Source of the DNA: Flavobacterium sp. 9R
Lineage (GTDB): Bacteria; Bacteroidota; Bacteroidia; Flavobacteriales; Flavobacteriaceae
Direction: 5' to 3'
Assembly (NCBI RefSeq): GCF_902506345.1
Contig: NZ_LR733413.1
Location: 1,652,569-1,716,568 of the forward strand
DNA: 64,000 bases
Shown here: piece after piece, positions 17,141 to 25,185 of the stretch
Numbering within the stretch: the first letter of the stretch is position 1
Layout of the letters: each line of letters starts with the position of its first letter
Notes under the pieces: model-generated
Seen by the model: the letters and a program-made list of their open reading frames with translations, nothing else
Database searches by the model: none
What the model was told of the DNA's origin: nothing
Made by a program: the position numbers and the translations under genes

Positions 17141-18190
17141 TTATCCAAACAAATTCCCTCCCGCTTGTCTTGCCTTCAAATGGGCTTGTGCCAATCGTGA
17201 TCTTTTGCCTTCTGGGCTCAAATCCAAATGAGAAGTACCATCTTCATGCGAAAAATCGAATCCTAATTCTTCTGTAACCGTTTTCAAGTCTTGGATGTGT
17301 AATTTGGTAGCAAATTCTTCTCCAGTATGAGGACATACGGCCATACCCATTTTCATTCCTTGTTTTTTATAGATATGTGCGCCAATTTGGGCTGGTCTTT
17401 GAATGATGTGAAAAAACTTTCCAAAGGGAATCCAAATCAAAAACAAAATCACGGTAACGGCATGTAAAACCGCCAAGAAATCAAAAGCGAAACCTTTCAT
17501 GAATTGATACGAATAGGTCAATCCTAAACCTGTCACTGAAATAGCTATCAACAAAATCAGCGGCAATAAATCCCCTTCAAAAGTTTGAGTAGCAATCAAA
17601 CCAGGATTGGTCAAACGTCTTCTTAAATAATATAAAGACCCAAAAATTACTAAATAAGAAGACCAATTCAAGGCATGAAAAGTTAGAAACGCCATAATGG
17701 AATCGAGTTCAAAATCCATTACTTTAAATCCAAAGAAATAGGCTTCATAGGTAGAAATGGTATTGGGTGCCATAGCAAAGTGAATCCAACCGAAGGTGAG
17801 TGGAATGGTAATCAAAAAAGCAGAGGTACAGCCCACGGCTATCATAAAATGCGCCACCCAACGGTATTTTCCTCTAGGATAAATAAACTTTTGAAAAGCG
17901 ATATTTTCAATAGACTCTTTGGTAGCAAACCAAAAATGAGAAAACACCTTTCCGGTAACCAAATACGTAATGCCTCTTTTGAAATAAATCCAAGTGGGCG
18001 GTCGTTGCAACCACACCGAATAGCGATAGACAATTCCGAAAAAAGCGAAAACAGTTCCAAACAAATACGTAATTAAAGCCGCATCGAAATTTTGCAATTT
18101 TCTAGAACCAAAAAACACCAAGGCAATCATCACGATGGAAAGTCCTGTTGCTATTAATAATGCTTTAGTATTAAGATTTTTATTTTTCAT
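17141..18190 (-). CDS. Membrane cytochrome b-like subunit of the nitrate reductase operon
   Basis: 349 residues with about six membrane helices. Candidate haem-ligand histidines lie in or near helices (WVAHFMIAVG, LTFHALNWSS, AVLHAVTVIL, KFFHIIQRPAQIG). The last is reminiscent of NarI/DsrM/HdrE-type cytochromes. A 90-residue soluble tail follows with a CPHTGEE segment. It probably oxidises quinol and passes electrons to the iron-sulfur subunits. The start at 18190 was chosen because the 24 codons upstream come from a direct repeat. It is not an MFS protein despite sitting beside two. Confidence 0.7.
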   Translation of the reverse strand: MKNKNLNTKALLIATGLSIVMIALVFFGSRKLQNFDAALITYLFGTVFAFFGIVYRYSVWLQRPPTWIYFKRGITYLVTGKVFSHFWFATKESIENIAFQKFIYPRGKYRWVAHFMIAVGCTSAFLITIPLTFGWIHFAMAPNTISTYEAYFFGFKVMDFELDSIMAFLTFHALNWSSYLVIFGSLYYLRRRLTNPGLIATQTFEGDLLPLILLIAISVTGLGLTYSYQFMKGFAFDFLAVLHAVTVILFLIWIPFGKFFHIIQRPAQIGAHIYKKQGMKMGMAVCPHTGEEFATKLHIQDLKTVTEELGFDFSHEDGTSHLDLSPEGKRSRLAQAHLKARQAGGNLFG

Positions 18191-18220
18191 TGTATAGCAT
18201 AACAAATTAATACTTTTAGA

Positions 18221-18258
18221 TTTCACTTCTAACTTGGTTTCACTTCTAACTTGGTTTC
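18221..18258. repeat. 17-base tandem repeat, two copies
   Basis: TTTCACTTCTAACTTGG occurs twice back to back (18221-18237, 18238-18254). The second copy contains the stop codon of the upstream NarK gene, so duplication has occurred right at a gene end. Confidence 0.8.
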
Positions 18259-19838
18259 TCACAGCCTTTTCTATTGTAAAACCACCAATTGATGATAGTA
18301 GCTAAGATACAAAAAAGAATGAGGCCTATAAAAAATTGATTAACAGTACCATTAAGCGTTAAATTACCCCCAATAAGTTTAGAAAAAATGAATGGTCCAA
18401 ATGCAGCAATCGCGGCCGTCCAACCAATAACTCCTGCAGCCTGACGTTGGTTATCTGCAAATATGATAGGGTATTGTCTAAAAGTTCCTGCATTACCCAC
18501 ACCAGTAAAAAAGAACATTAAAAATATAACCCCAACAAACATTGGGAATTGTTCTAAACTAGTTGGCGCTACCAAACCTTGGGTTATTAAAACAATAGCC
18601 CCTCCAATAATCCCTACTCCTGTCAGCGTTGTCAATATAGCCCCCCCCACTTTATCAGCTACAAAACCAAAGGCAACACGGCTCGCGGAACCAATTAATG
18701 GTCCATAAAAAGCATACACTAAAGGATCAGGAGCATTGGGAAAATCACCATATAAAAACTTAATCATTAAGGGAAATGCTGCTGATAGTCCAGCAAAAGT
18801 TCCAAAAGTCATGACATAAGTTATGGTACAATACCAAGTATGTTTGTTACCAAAAATATCCATTTGTTCTTTTATAGAAGAATGCATCGGAATACTTCTG
18901 AGATAAAACCAGCTGATAATCGATAAAATAATAAGAAATGGAACATACCAAAAGGCTGCCGATTGAATATAAATGGGTTTATTTACGACAGCTTTAGTAT
19001 CAGGGCTCAACTGATTCATTATTTTTTCAGCTAATTTTGGATTAGCATTTGCCATAACTTTGGCTTTTGCTTTGGCGGGTAATGCAACAAATAGAGTCGC
19101 ATTATCAGTAGTACCAATAGTAGCTTTTACCGAATCTAAAACAGCAGGTTTTACAGATGACAATAATGCGGTTTGTACTTGTGGTTCTAATGCACTAAAT
19201 ACATCTTTTTGTTTGGTTGACTCGACAGTTTGAAAAACGGACAGCGCCTCTTTAGCATCAATACTGGTAGAAACAGCACTAGCTCCATAAAGGCTAACAC
19301 CCAAAATAAGCGGGGTAACAAATTGAGCCAAAGACACCCCAAAATTACCAATACCCGCTTGAATACCCAATGCGGTTCCTTTTAATCGTTTAGGAAAAAA
19401 CAAACTTGTACTGGGCATATAAGATGAGAAATCTCCACCACCAAAACCACAGGTAAAAGCTAAAATAGCAAATACCCAAAAAGGTGTACTCGTATCCATA
19501 ACCGCAAATCCAATACCTACTACAGGAATCAATTTGATTAAAGTTGCCCATGCTACTACGTGTCGTGTGCCGAAAATTGGCAAAATAAAGGTGTGAATGA
19601 TTCTAAGAAAACCAGCAGCTAAACCAGGAATAGCCACCAACCAAAACAATTCGTCTTTTGAAAATGCAAATCCAAGTCCGGGTAATTTGACAGCAATGAC
19701 ACTCATCATAAACCACGAAGCAAAGGATAAGATTAATGAAAGTGTAGTAATGGTGAGTGTTTTCCAAGCGATTGCACTACCGGTGTTTTGCCAAAATTCA
19801 TTATCTTCTGGTTCCCACTTGTCTAGCCATGTTTTCAT
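18246..19838 (-). CDS. narK: NarK-type nitrate/nitrite transporter with large central insert
   Basis: 530 residues, about twelve helices, major facilitator superfamily. Nitrate signature segments are GIQAGIGNFGVSLAQFVTP in the first half and TGVGNAGTFRQYPIIF in the second. Between the halves (about residues 190-290) lies an Ala/Lys-rich soluble insert with repeated A-L/V-K patterns (SALEPQVQTALLSSVKPAVL). Standard NarK proteins have about 460 residues, so the insert accounts for the extra length. The next gene encodes the cytochrome-b-like subunit. Confidence 0.88.
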   Translation of the reverse strand: MKTWLDKWEPEDNEFWQNTGSAIAWKTLTITTLSLILSFASWFMMSVIAVKLPGLGFAFSKDELFWLVAIPGLAAGFLRIIHTFILPIFGTRHVVAWATLIKLIPVVGIGFAVMDTSTPFWVFAILAFTCGFGGGDFSSYMPSTSLFFPKRLKGTALGIQAGIGNFGVSLAQFVTPLILGVSLYGASAVSTSIDAKEALSVFQTVESTKQKDVFSALEPQVQTALLSSVKPAVLDSVKATIGTTDNATLFVALPAKAKAKVMANANPKLAEKIMNQLSPDTKAVVNKPIYIQSAAFWYVPFLIILSIISWFYLRSIPMHSSIKEQMDIFGNKHTWYCTITYVMTFGTFAGLSAAFPLMIKFLYGDFPNAPDPLVYAFYGPLIGSASRVAFGFVADKVGGAILTTLTGVGIIGGAIVLITQGLVAPTSLEQFPMFVGVIFLMFFFTGVGNAGTFRQYPIIFADNQRQAAGVIGWTAAIAAFGPFIFSKLIGGNLTLNGTVNQFFIGLILFCILATIINWWFYNRKGCEKPS

Positions 19839-19915
19839 ATGATGTTTATTTACTGTTAGTACTATTTGAAAATTATTAATCTGAATAGCCTAAGCTTTTT
19901 ATGCAAAGGCTTTAT

Positions 19916-21388
19916 TTACTCATGTTCGATATGTTTTGAAAATTGAGGGATTTGAACGCGAATGGCTTTGATAATGGTTTTGTGCATCCAAATCAAACAA
20001 ATCGTTGAAATAGCAAAAATAAAAATCCAAGAACTCGTCCACAGACCAGTGGTACTGAGCAAATACCCAAAAATAATGGGCCCAAAAAAACCACCCAAAC
20101 CACCTATTAATCCAACCATTCCTCCAACTACACCCACTTCATTTGGAAAATACTCTGGAATATGTTTGTAAACTGCTGCTTTACCAATTCCCCAAGAGAT
20201 TCCGATTAAAATCACTAAAACTAAGTATACCCACATGTTCGCTTCAAACTTAATTTGTGTGATTCCTTTAGCGATTAGTTCTTTCTTTTTAACGGATTGA
20301 TTCTGCTTCACCACAATTTCTTGCCAAGATGCTTTTTCAGGTAAAATGGCTGTTTTTTCATGTTCAACAGTTTTCCGAGGAATTACAGTATGTACGTTAT
20401 TGTCAATTAGTATGGCACTAGAACTCACTTGGGTAACTACCCCACTTTCGGTAGCCAAAACACCTGGACCTGCGGTAAATATTTCCATTTTTGGAAACAT
20501 CAATAAAAAGCTGATTACAATAGAGGAACCCAATACCCAATACATTACTTTTCGTGCCCCAAACTTATCCGATAAATACCCACCAAAAGCTCTGATTACA
20601 CCCGAAGGCAAACTAAATAAGGTGGCAAACATACCGCTCATTACCAATGAAGTTTGGTAAACGTTCATAAAATTGGGTAACAACCATTGGGAATATGCTA
20701 CAAAACATCCAAAAACCAAAAAGTAATACGCCCCAAAACGCCAAACACGCATCGATTGTAAAGGTTTTAGAAGATTTTTAAGCTCTTTAGCTTCAACAGC
20801 TGGTTTTTTATTTTTAGCCAAAAAGATGAAAAGCAATCCTATCACGACTAAGACTATACCATAAGTGACGGGCAACATTTTCCAACCCTCTGCAGGATTA
20901 TCTTGAGAAAAATTTGTAAGTAAAGTGGGAGCTACAAAAGTTGTGATAGCGGCACCGGCATTTCCCATTCCAAAAATCCCCAAGGCTCTACCCTGCCAAT
21001 GCTGCGGATACCAAACCGAAGTAAACCCAATGCCTACTGCAAAACTGGTACCTACCAATCCAAAAAGAAAACTCAAAACGGCAAAACTCCAAAAACTAGT
21101 AGCAAAAGGCAATAAAAACAACGGAATTGCACAGAGTAATAATAAAGTAGAAAAAACTATTTTTCCACCAAATTTATCCGTCAAAATACCAATTGGTAAT
21201 CTAAATATTGACCCTGAAAGAATTGGAATTCCGAGAAGCCACCCCACTTCAACCACACTCCAGTTAAATATACCTCTATCTACCAAAAAAGTAACTAATA
21301 CACCATTGAGTGTCCAACAGGCAAAGCAAATGGTAAATGCTAAGGTATTTAGAAAAAGAATTTTGTGTGACTGCGCTAAATTATTCAT
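19916..21388 (-). CDS. narK: NarK-type nitrate/nitrite transporter with inserted beta-rich domain
   Basis: 490 residues, MFS. The first half has IFRLPIGILTDKFGGK and the signature GIFGMGNAGAAITTFVAPTL. The second half has GMVGLIGGLGGFFGPIIFG. About 80 residues are inserted between helices in the C-terminal half (GVLATESGVVTQVSSSAIL through SVKKKELIAKG). Their pattern (VVKQNQSVKKKELIAKG) recalls a barrel-sandwich hybrid fold. The start at 21388 is MNNLAQ. It lies 102 bases after the porin gene; two different NarKs in one operon suggest paired symport and antiport. Confidence 0.87.
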   Translation of the reverse strand: MNNLAQSHKILFLNTLAFTICFACWTLNGVLVTFLVDRGIFNWSVVEVGWLLGIPILSGSIFRLPIGILTDKFGGKIVFSTLLLLCAIPLFLLPFATSFWSFAVLSFLFGLVGTSFAVGIGFTSVWYPQHWQGRALGIFGMGNAGAAITTFVAPTLLTNFSQDNPAEGWKMLPVTYGIVLVVIGLLFIFLAKNKKPAVEAKELKNLLKPLQSMRVWRFGAYYFLVFGCFVAYSQWLLPNFMNVYQTSLVMSGMFATLFSLPSGVIRAFGGYLSDKFGARKVMYWVLGSSIVISFLLMFPKMEIFTAGPGVLATESGVVTQVSSSAILIDNNVHTVIPRKTVEHEKTAILPEKASWQEIVVKQNQSVKKKELIAKGITQIKFEANMWVYLVLVILIGISWGIGKAAVYKHIPEYFPNEVGVVGGMVGLIGGLGGFFGPIIFGYLLSTTGLWTSSWIFIFAISTICLIWMHKTIIKAIRVQIPQFSKHIEHE

Positions 21389-21490
21389 AGAGAGTGCCGT
21401 ATAAAATTTATGGTAAAACTTCAAAATCAAATAAAAGAACCTTAGAAGTATCTAATTTAATCAAAAAATCTGAAAATCAATTCTTTAGAT

Positions 21491-22765
21491 TTAATTCTTG
21501 TTGGTACTAAATAATCTTGGACTAAAAGAGACCATTAGCCAAGCCCAGTTATTGGCATCAGCAGCATTGGTAACATTCTTTACTCGCTCTAAAGTAGTAG
21601 ACGTAAATATTTGAGAGAAACCACCCGAAATCACAATATCTTTTTGCACTACATAAGACGCTGTCAAATCAATTTCAGTTCCTAAATAGCTATCCATTTG
21701 TTTGCCTTGCGCATCCAATACTTTATTAGGAGCATTGAAAATATGAGGAACTAAAGCAAATTGCCATTGCTTATTTTTGTAATTTAATTTCAAATAAGCA
21801 TCCTGTAAACCCACATTATTTTGATGGTTTCCAACATAAAAATAGTCCATCAATCCGTTGAAAGCATGATTGGTTCCGAACAATGGAGTAAAGGATTTTA
21901 GCTTCGTATCGGTATCGTTTTGGTCTTTACCAGAAAGAAATTCATAGCCTAATCCTGCAGAAAAACTATCGACAATAGCATAATTTACATAACCTGAAGC
22001 ATACCACGCACCAAGTTGCTTACCTACGCTTTGCCCTGTTTGTCCATAAAATCCAAAATTAGCATCCCATTTTTTGTCTTTGAACGTTATGTACGTTCCA
22101 AAAGTTTGTTTGTAATCTACTTCTAAATCGTTTGGACTTTTCTGAAATTCGTAACCTGTGTTTAAAAATAACAAACTCAAACCAATCTTTGTCCAATTGT
22201 GGTGCAACCAAGCATATTGCATTGCTTTGTAATTAGTAGTATAGGGTGTTGTGGGTGTTACCAAGTTCTCAGCATTAGCATTTAATGCAAAACCTAAATC
22301 CAAAAGGCTATTCTCTTTTTTGTAGCTGATTAATGCTGCGTCGTGACTTTGCCCTTGTTGCAACCAATCAATTCCCCCCATAATCCTCTCGTTATCATAA
22401 GAAAGTACCTGTCTGCCTAATGTTGTGCTCCAATTTTCATTAAAATGGTATTTGGCCCAAGCTTCAAAAACAGCTAAACCATTTTTACCTGCTGTGGCCG
22501 TCGTAGCTGCATCGCCCCAAGTTCGAATGTCTTGAACACTTAATTTGGCGGTCAATCTTTCTTGGTGAAAAGCAAGATTCAATCGAGAACGTTGTGCAAT
22601 AAACGAGGTGGCTTCCTCTGTATCTAAAAGAGGACTTTTAAAACCATTTCTAAATTCAAAACGAGGGCGTAATTGAAGATTTATATCAAATTCTTGTGCA
22701 ATTGCATTGGCATTTACAACTATAAAAACAGTCAGTACTATTCTTTTCAAAGTAGTCATACACAT
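21491..22765 (-). CDS. Alginate-export-family outer membrane porin, nitrate operon
   Basis: 424 residues. A signal peptide (IVLTVFIVVNANAIA, cleavage before QEF) precedes a beta-barrel of alternating polar and aromatic strands (LQLRPRFEFRNGF, TTLGRQVLSYDNERIMGG, IDWLQQGQSHDAALIS). The family makes monomeric outer-membrane channels. It is a paralogue of the porin at 48805-50232, sharing the WLQQG-x-x-HDA block and a C-terminal LMVSFSPRLF-like strand. As first gene of the NarK/nitrate reductase operon, it probably lets nitrate or nitrite cross the outer membrane. Upstream are an FNR-like box and a weak 26-bp palindrome. Confidence 0.85.
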   Translation of the reverse strand: MCMTTLKRIVLTVFIVVNANAIAQEFDINLQLRPRFEFRNGFKSPLLDTEEATSFIAQRSRLNLAFHQERLTAKLSVQDIRTWGDAATTATAGKNGLAVFEAWAKYHFNENWSTTLGRQVLSYDNERIMGGIDWLQQGQSHDAALISYKKENSLLDLGFALNANAENLVTPTTPYTTNYKAMQYAWLHHNWTKIGLSLLFLNTGYEFQKSPNDLEVDYKQTFGTYITFKDKKWDANFGFYGQTGQSVGKQLGAWYASGYVNYAIVDSFSAGLGYEFLSGKDQNDTDTKLKSFTPLFGTNHAFNGLMDYFYVGNHQNNVGLQDAYLKLNYKNKQWQFALVPHIFNAPNKVLDAQGKQMDSYLGTEIDLTASYVVQKDIVISGGFSQIFTSTTLERVKNVTNAADANNWAWLMVSFSPRLFSTNKN

Positions 22766-22792
22766 ATTTTTTTGATTTTATAACGATTCAAA

Positions 22793-22818
22793 GATAAAAG
22801 ATGTTTTTATCCTTAATT
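22793..22818 (-). promoter_or_regulatory. Degenerate copy of the 26-bp denitrification palindrome
   Basis: GATAAAAGA-N8-TCCTTAATT matches AATAAAAGA-N8-TCTTTTATT (seen at nirK, norC and ric) in 15 of 18 defined positions, with the same spacing. It directly abuts the FNR-like box and lies about 30 bases upstream of the porin start. Confidence 0.45.
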
Positions 22819-22832
22819 ATGATAAAAATCAT
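22819..22832 (-). promoter_or_regulatory. FNR/DNR-like box of the porin-nitrate reductase operon
   Basis: ATGATAAAAATCAT is a perfect palindrome with the TGAT-N4-ATCA core of FNR, ANR and DNR sites. The identical 14 bases occur at 33584-33597 between norC and ric. It lies 54 bases upstream of the porin start, suggesting anaerobic or NO-responsive activation. Confidence 0.7.
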
Positions 22833-23313
22833 TTTATTATAAATTTATTAAAAAAAATATGAATATGCATATTTAAAATGGCGCAAGTATAACAATATTT
22901 TGAGCCAAGGATATATAATCCATTATTAAACAACACATTAATAGAAGTAAAAAATTAAAGAAAGTATGTCTTTATAACTATTCTTTAGAGAATTTGTTAC
23001 TATTTATTAAACCAGCAAAATTTCAATAAGTGTATCTGAGACCAAATCTCATTTCAGTTATAGTTATTCAATTAATTATTTCGATGTTATATCCACAAGC
23101 CTTGATGACCTATTCATAGCAAGGAATAAAACATCATCAATTAAAAAAAAAGAAAAAAACTAGAATCAATCAATGTATAATTGTTGGTTCTAGTTTTCTA
23201 AAATGAATTAATAAGTCTCATAATATTTTGAAAGTCAGTACTTAATTAAAAGTAAAAATCAACAAAACAAATGTTTTTTTTAATTACAAAACAGAAAATT
23301 AATAAGAATATAA
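22833..23313. other. AT-rich intergenic region
   Basis: 480 bases between the porin promoter and the end of the SCO gene. Apart from the terminator hairpin at 23156-23197, I see only AT-rich sequence with short A and T runs. There is no credible open frame on either strand. Confidence 0.6.
23145..23197 (-). terminator. Terminator of the nirK operon
   Basis: AAAACTAGAA (23156-23165) pairs with TTCTAGTTTT (23188-23197); the loop bases pair further (TCAA, CAAT with ATTG, TTGG). On the minus strand the stem runs into a long T-rich tract, so it ends the transcript from nirK through the SCO gene. Confidence 0.7.
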
Positions 23314-23946
23314 CTATTTTGCTTCCTCAATTATTTTAGTCACTGTAGCATCTGAATTAACCCCAAGCCCTTCTTGCTGAAAAACAAGTTCACCTTGAGT
23401 ATTAAACACACTAATAATATTAGAATGAGAGAAATCTATAGGAGAAACTTTTTTGTAATTAACGGCTAATACTGCGGCAAACTCACGGGTATTCTCTTCA
23501 GAAGACCTAAGAAAAAGCCATGGTTTGGCATCCATTTTATTTTCTATTGCAAAAGCCTTTAATCGTTTTGGAGTATCCACTTTTGGATCAATACTCACCA
23601 AAATGAGTTGCACCTTGTCTTTAATTTTGTTTGGTAAGCGACTTTCTATGTTTCTCATATCGGCAACGAGTCTAGGGCAAGCTGCTTTACAGGAGGTGTA
23701 AATCATGACCATAACCAAAACTTTGCCTTTTAAATCTTTCATCTCCATATTTTGACCCTCTTGTGAGGTCCATTGTGAAGGCAAATTATAGATAGACAAA
23801 TCTGAAATTGGTTTTTCTTTGACAACAGACTCCTTTTTTTGACAACTTTGCAAAGAAAGAAAAAACAATAGAAGAGGTAATGCTAAAATAGAGGATCGGT
23901 TCAATAACACCCTCGTTTTTTTGTGATTGAATAACAATAATTTCAT
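23314..23946 (-). CDS. SCO1/SenC-type copper-binding lipoprotein
   Basis: 210 residues. The leader ends in LSLQSC, a lipobox. A thioredoxin-like fold carries the SCO copper motif TSCKAACPR (CxxxC) and a distal ligand His in DFSHSNII. SCO proteins deliver copper or act as thiol reductants for cuproenzymes. It follows nirV, cytochrome c and nirK, so the copper nitrite reductase is the likely client. It is the last gene before a strong terminator. Confidence 0.88.
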   Translation of the reverse strand: MKLLLFNHKKTRVLLNRSSILALPLLLFFLSLQSCQKKESVVKEKPISDLSIYNLPSQWTSQEGQNMEMKDLKGKVLVMVMIYTSCKAACPRLVADMRNIESRLPNKIKDKVQLILVSIDPKVDTPKRLKAFAIENKMDAKPWLFLRSSEENTREFAAVLAVNYKKVSPIDFSHSNIISVFNTQGELVFQQEGLGVNSDATVTKIIEEAK

Positions 23947-23973
23947 TTTGAAACGTTTTTATAGATTTGGATA

Positions 23974-24744
23974 CTACTTATCTTTAGCACATCTAAAACC
24001 TAAATTCTTAGTTGTATAATTTGCCTTGAGGCTCCCCCTAAAAGCGTAACGCATAAAAGCGGCATAATTCATCAAATCGGTAGCATTTACCGAACCGCTT
24101 CCGCAAAAGAGATTTTTATCGGTAGCTTTATCTTTTCGAGACTCACCAGAAAGAAAAATACTGTTGAAGTCGGCTGTCCATTCCCAAACCAAACCATGCA
24201 TATCATACACTCCCCAATAATTTTTATAGGTTTTCCCTATCGGATTTAAATAGGTTTTGGGTTTTTCGTACCAAGACATAATGTATTTATTAAACTCCTC
24301 TTTGGCACGGGCATCGATACGTTTTTCATCAGCCATAGCAACATATTCCCATTCGTCCATAGTAGGCAATCGTTTCCCTTGACACTCGCAATATTTTTTG
24401 GCAGCAAACCAAGAAACATTAGTCACAGGAGCGTTTTCCAAGTTATTTTTACCATAATTATAATCACCTTGCCATTGATAGAGATAACTTTTGTCGGCAA
24501 AAAGGGCTTTCATTTGAGAACGACTATAGGCTGGATTTTTTTTTACAAATGCAAGATATTGCGCATTGGTAACTGGATATATATCGATACTAAAAGAAGC
24601 TACTTGTACTGGTTTTTTTGAAGTTGTACCATAGAGGGGGACAAAAGCCCCCCTATTTATGGTAGCCATTTTTACATTTTGAGCATAAAAAGTATAATCA
24701 ATGAAGAATAAAATGAAGATAAATATTTTTTTAAAGGATATCAT
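23974..24744 (-). CDS. nirV: NirV-like formylglycine-generating-enzyme family protein
   Basis: 256 residues. A signal peptide (IFIFILFFIDYTFYA) is followed by a SUMF1/FGE-fold domain: FSIDIYPVTNAQYLAFV, APVTNVSWFAAKKYCEC, GKRLPTMDEWEYVAM, DMHGLVWEWTADF and the closing NLGFRCAKDK. NirV proteins of this family are commonly encoded beside nirK in denitrifiers; their exact function is unsettled. It lies between a cytochrome c and the SCO protein in the nirK operon. The paired cysteines of catalytic FGE are not clearly kept, so a copper-related or structural role is as likely as cysteine oxidation. Confidence 0.8.
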   Translation of the reverse strand: MISFKKIFIFILFFIDYTFYAQNVKMATINRGAFVPLYGTTSKKPVQVASFSIDIYPVTNAQYLAFVKKNPAYSRSQMKALFADKSYLYQWQGDYNYGKNNLENAPVTNVSWFAAKKYCECQGKRLPTMDEWEYVAMADEKRIDARAKEEFNKYIMSWYEKPKTYLNPIGKTYKNYWGVYDMHGLVWEWTADFNSIFLSGESRKDKATDKNLFCGSGSVNATDLMNYAAFMRYAFRGSLKANYTTKNLGFRCAKDK

Positions 24745-24770
24745 TGAAAAACTTTTTTGCTGGATCTGTA

Positions 24771-25148
24771 TTATTTTCTTTGGGCTTTTACCATAGCTGG
24801 TGTAACCACTGTTTTATTATTACCCCAACTTGCATATACATAAGTCAATGCATCTGCAATTTGTTGATCGCTTAACGCTTGTGCAGGCATTGCTCCACTG
24901 AATTTTTTTCCGTTTACTGTAATAGGTCCTGATAGTCCTTTTACTACACCTTTTATGGCGCGATTAACATCTTTGTTTAGATAATCGGATTTTGCTAATG
25001 GAGGAAAAGCACCAGGAATACCTTGCCCAGTTGGCTGATGACAAGCTACACAAACTTTATCATAAACTCCTTTTCCTTTAACAGCATTTTGGCTAAAACC
25101 ACACCAACTCATTACTAGCATTGCGCTAGTCAAAACATACTTTTTCAT
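24771..25148 (-). CDS. Periplasmic monohaem cytochrome c, paralogue of the NirK C-terminal domain
   Basis: 125 residues with a signal peptide ending GFSQ. The haem motif is CVACH near residue 33, and the axial Met is probably in GAMPAQALS. The segments [13 protein letters not shown] and [15 protein letters not shown] closely match the C-terminal cytochrome of NirK encoded immediately upstream. It may be the electron donor to nitrite reductase, or a duplicate of its fused donor domain. Confidence 0.9.
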   Translation of the reverse strand: MKKYVLTSAMLVMSWCGFSQNAVKGKGVYDKVCVACHQPTGQGIPGAFPPLAKSDYLNKDVNRAIKGVVKGLSGPITVNGKKFSGAMPAQALSDQQIADALTYVYASWGNNKTVVTPAMVKAQRK

Positions 25149-25185
25149 TGATTTTTTTTTTTAGATTATAATTGATTGTAAAATA

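Noticed and set aside
17141..18190. Reading the membrane protein as a third MFS transporter.
   Set aside because: Only about six helices, His residues placed as in cytochrome b, and a soluble tail; no MFS loop motif.
21421..21450. AATAAAAGA between the porin and NarK genes as another copy of the 26-bp palindrome.
   Set aside because: Only the left arm is present; the right arm at N8 does not match.
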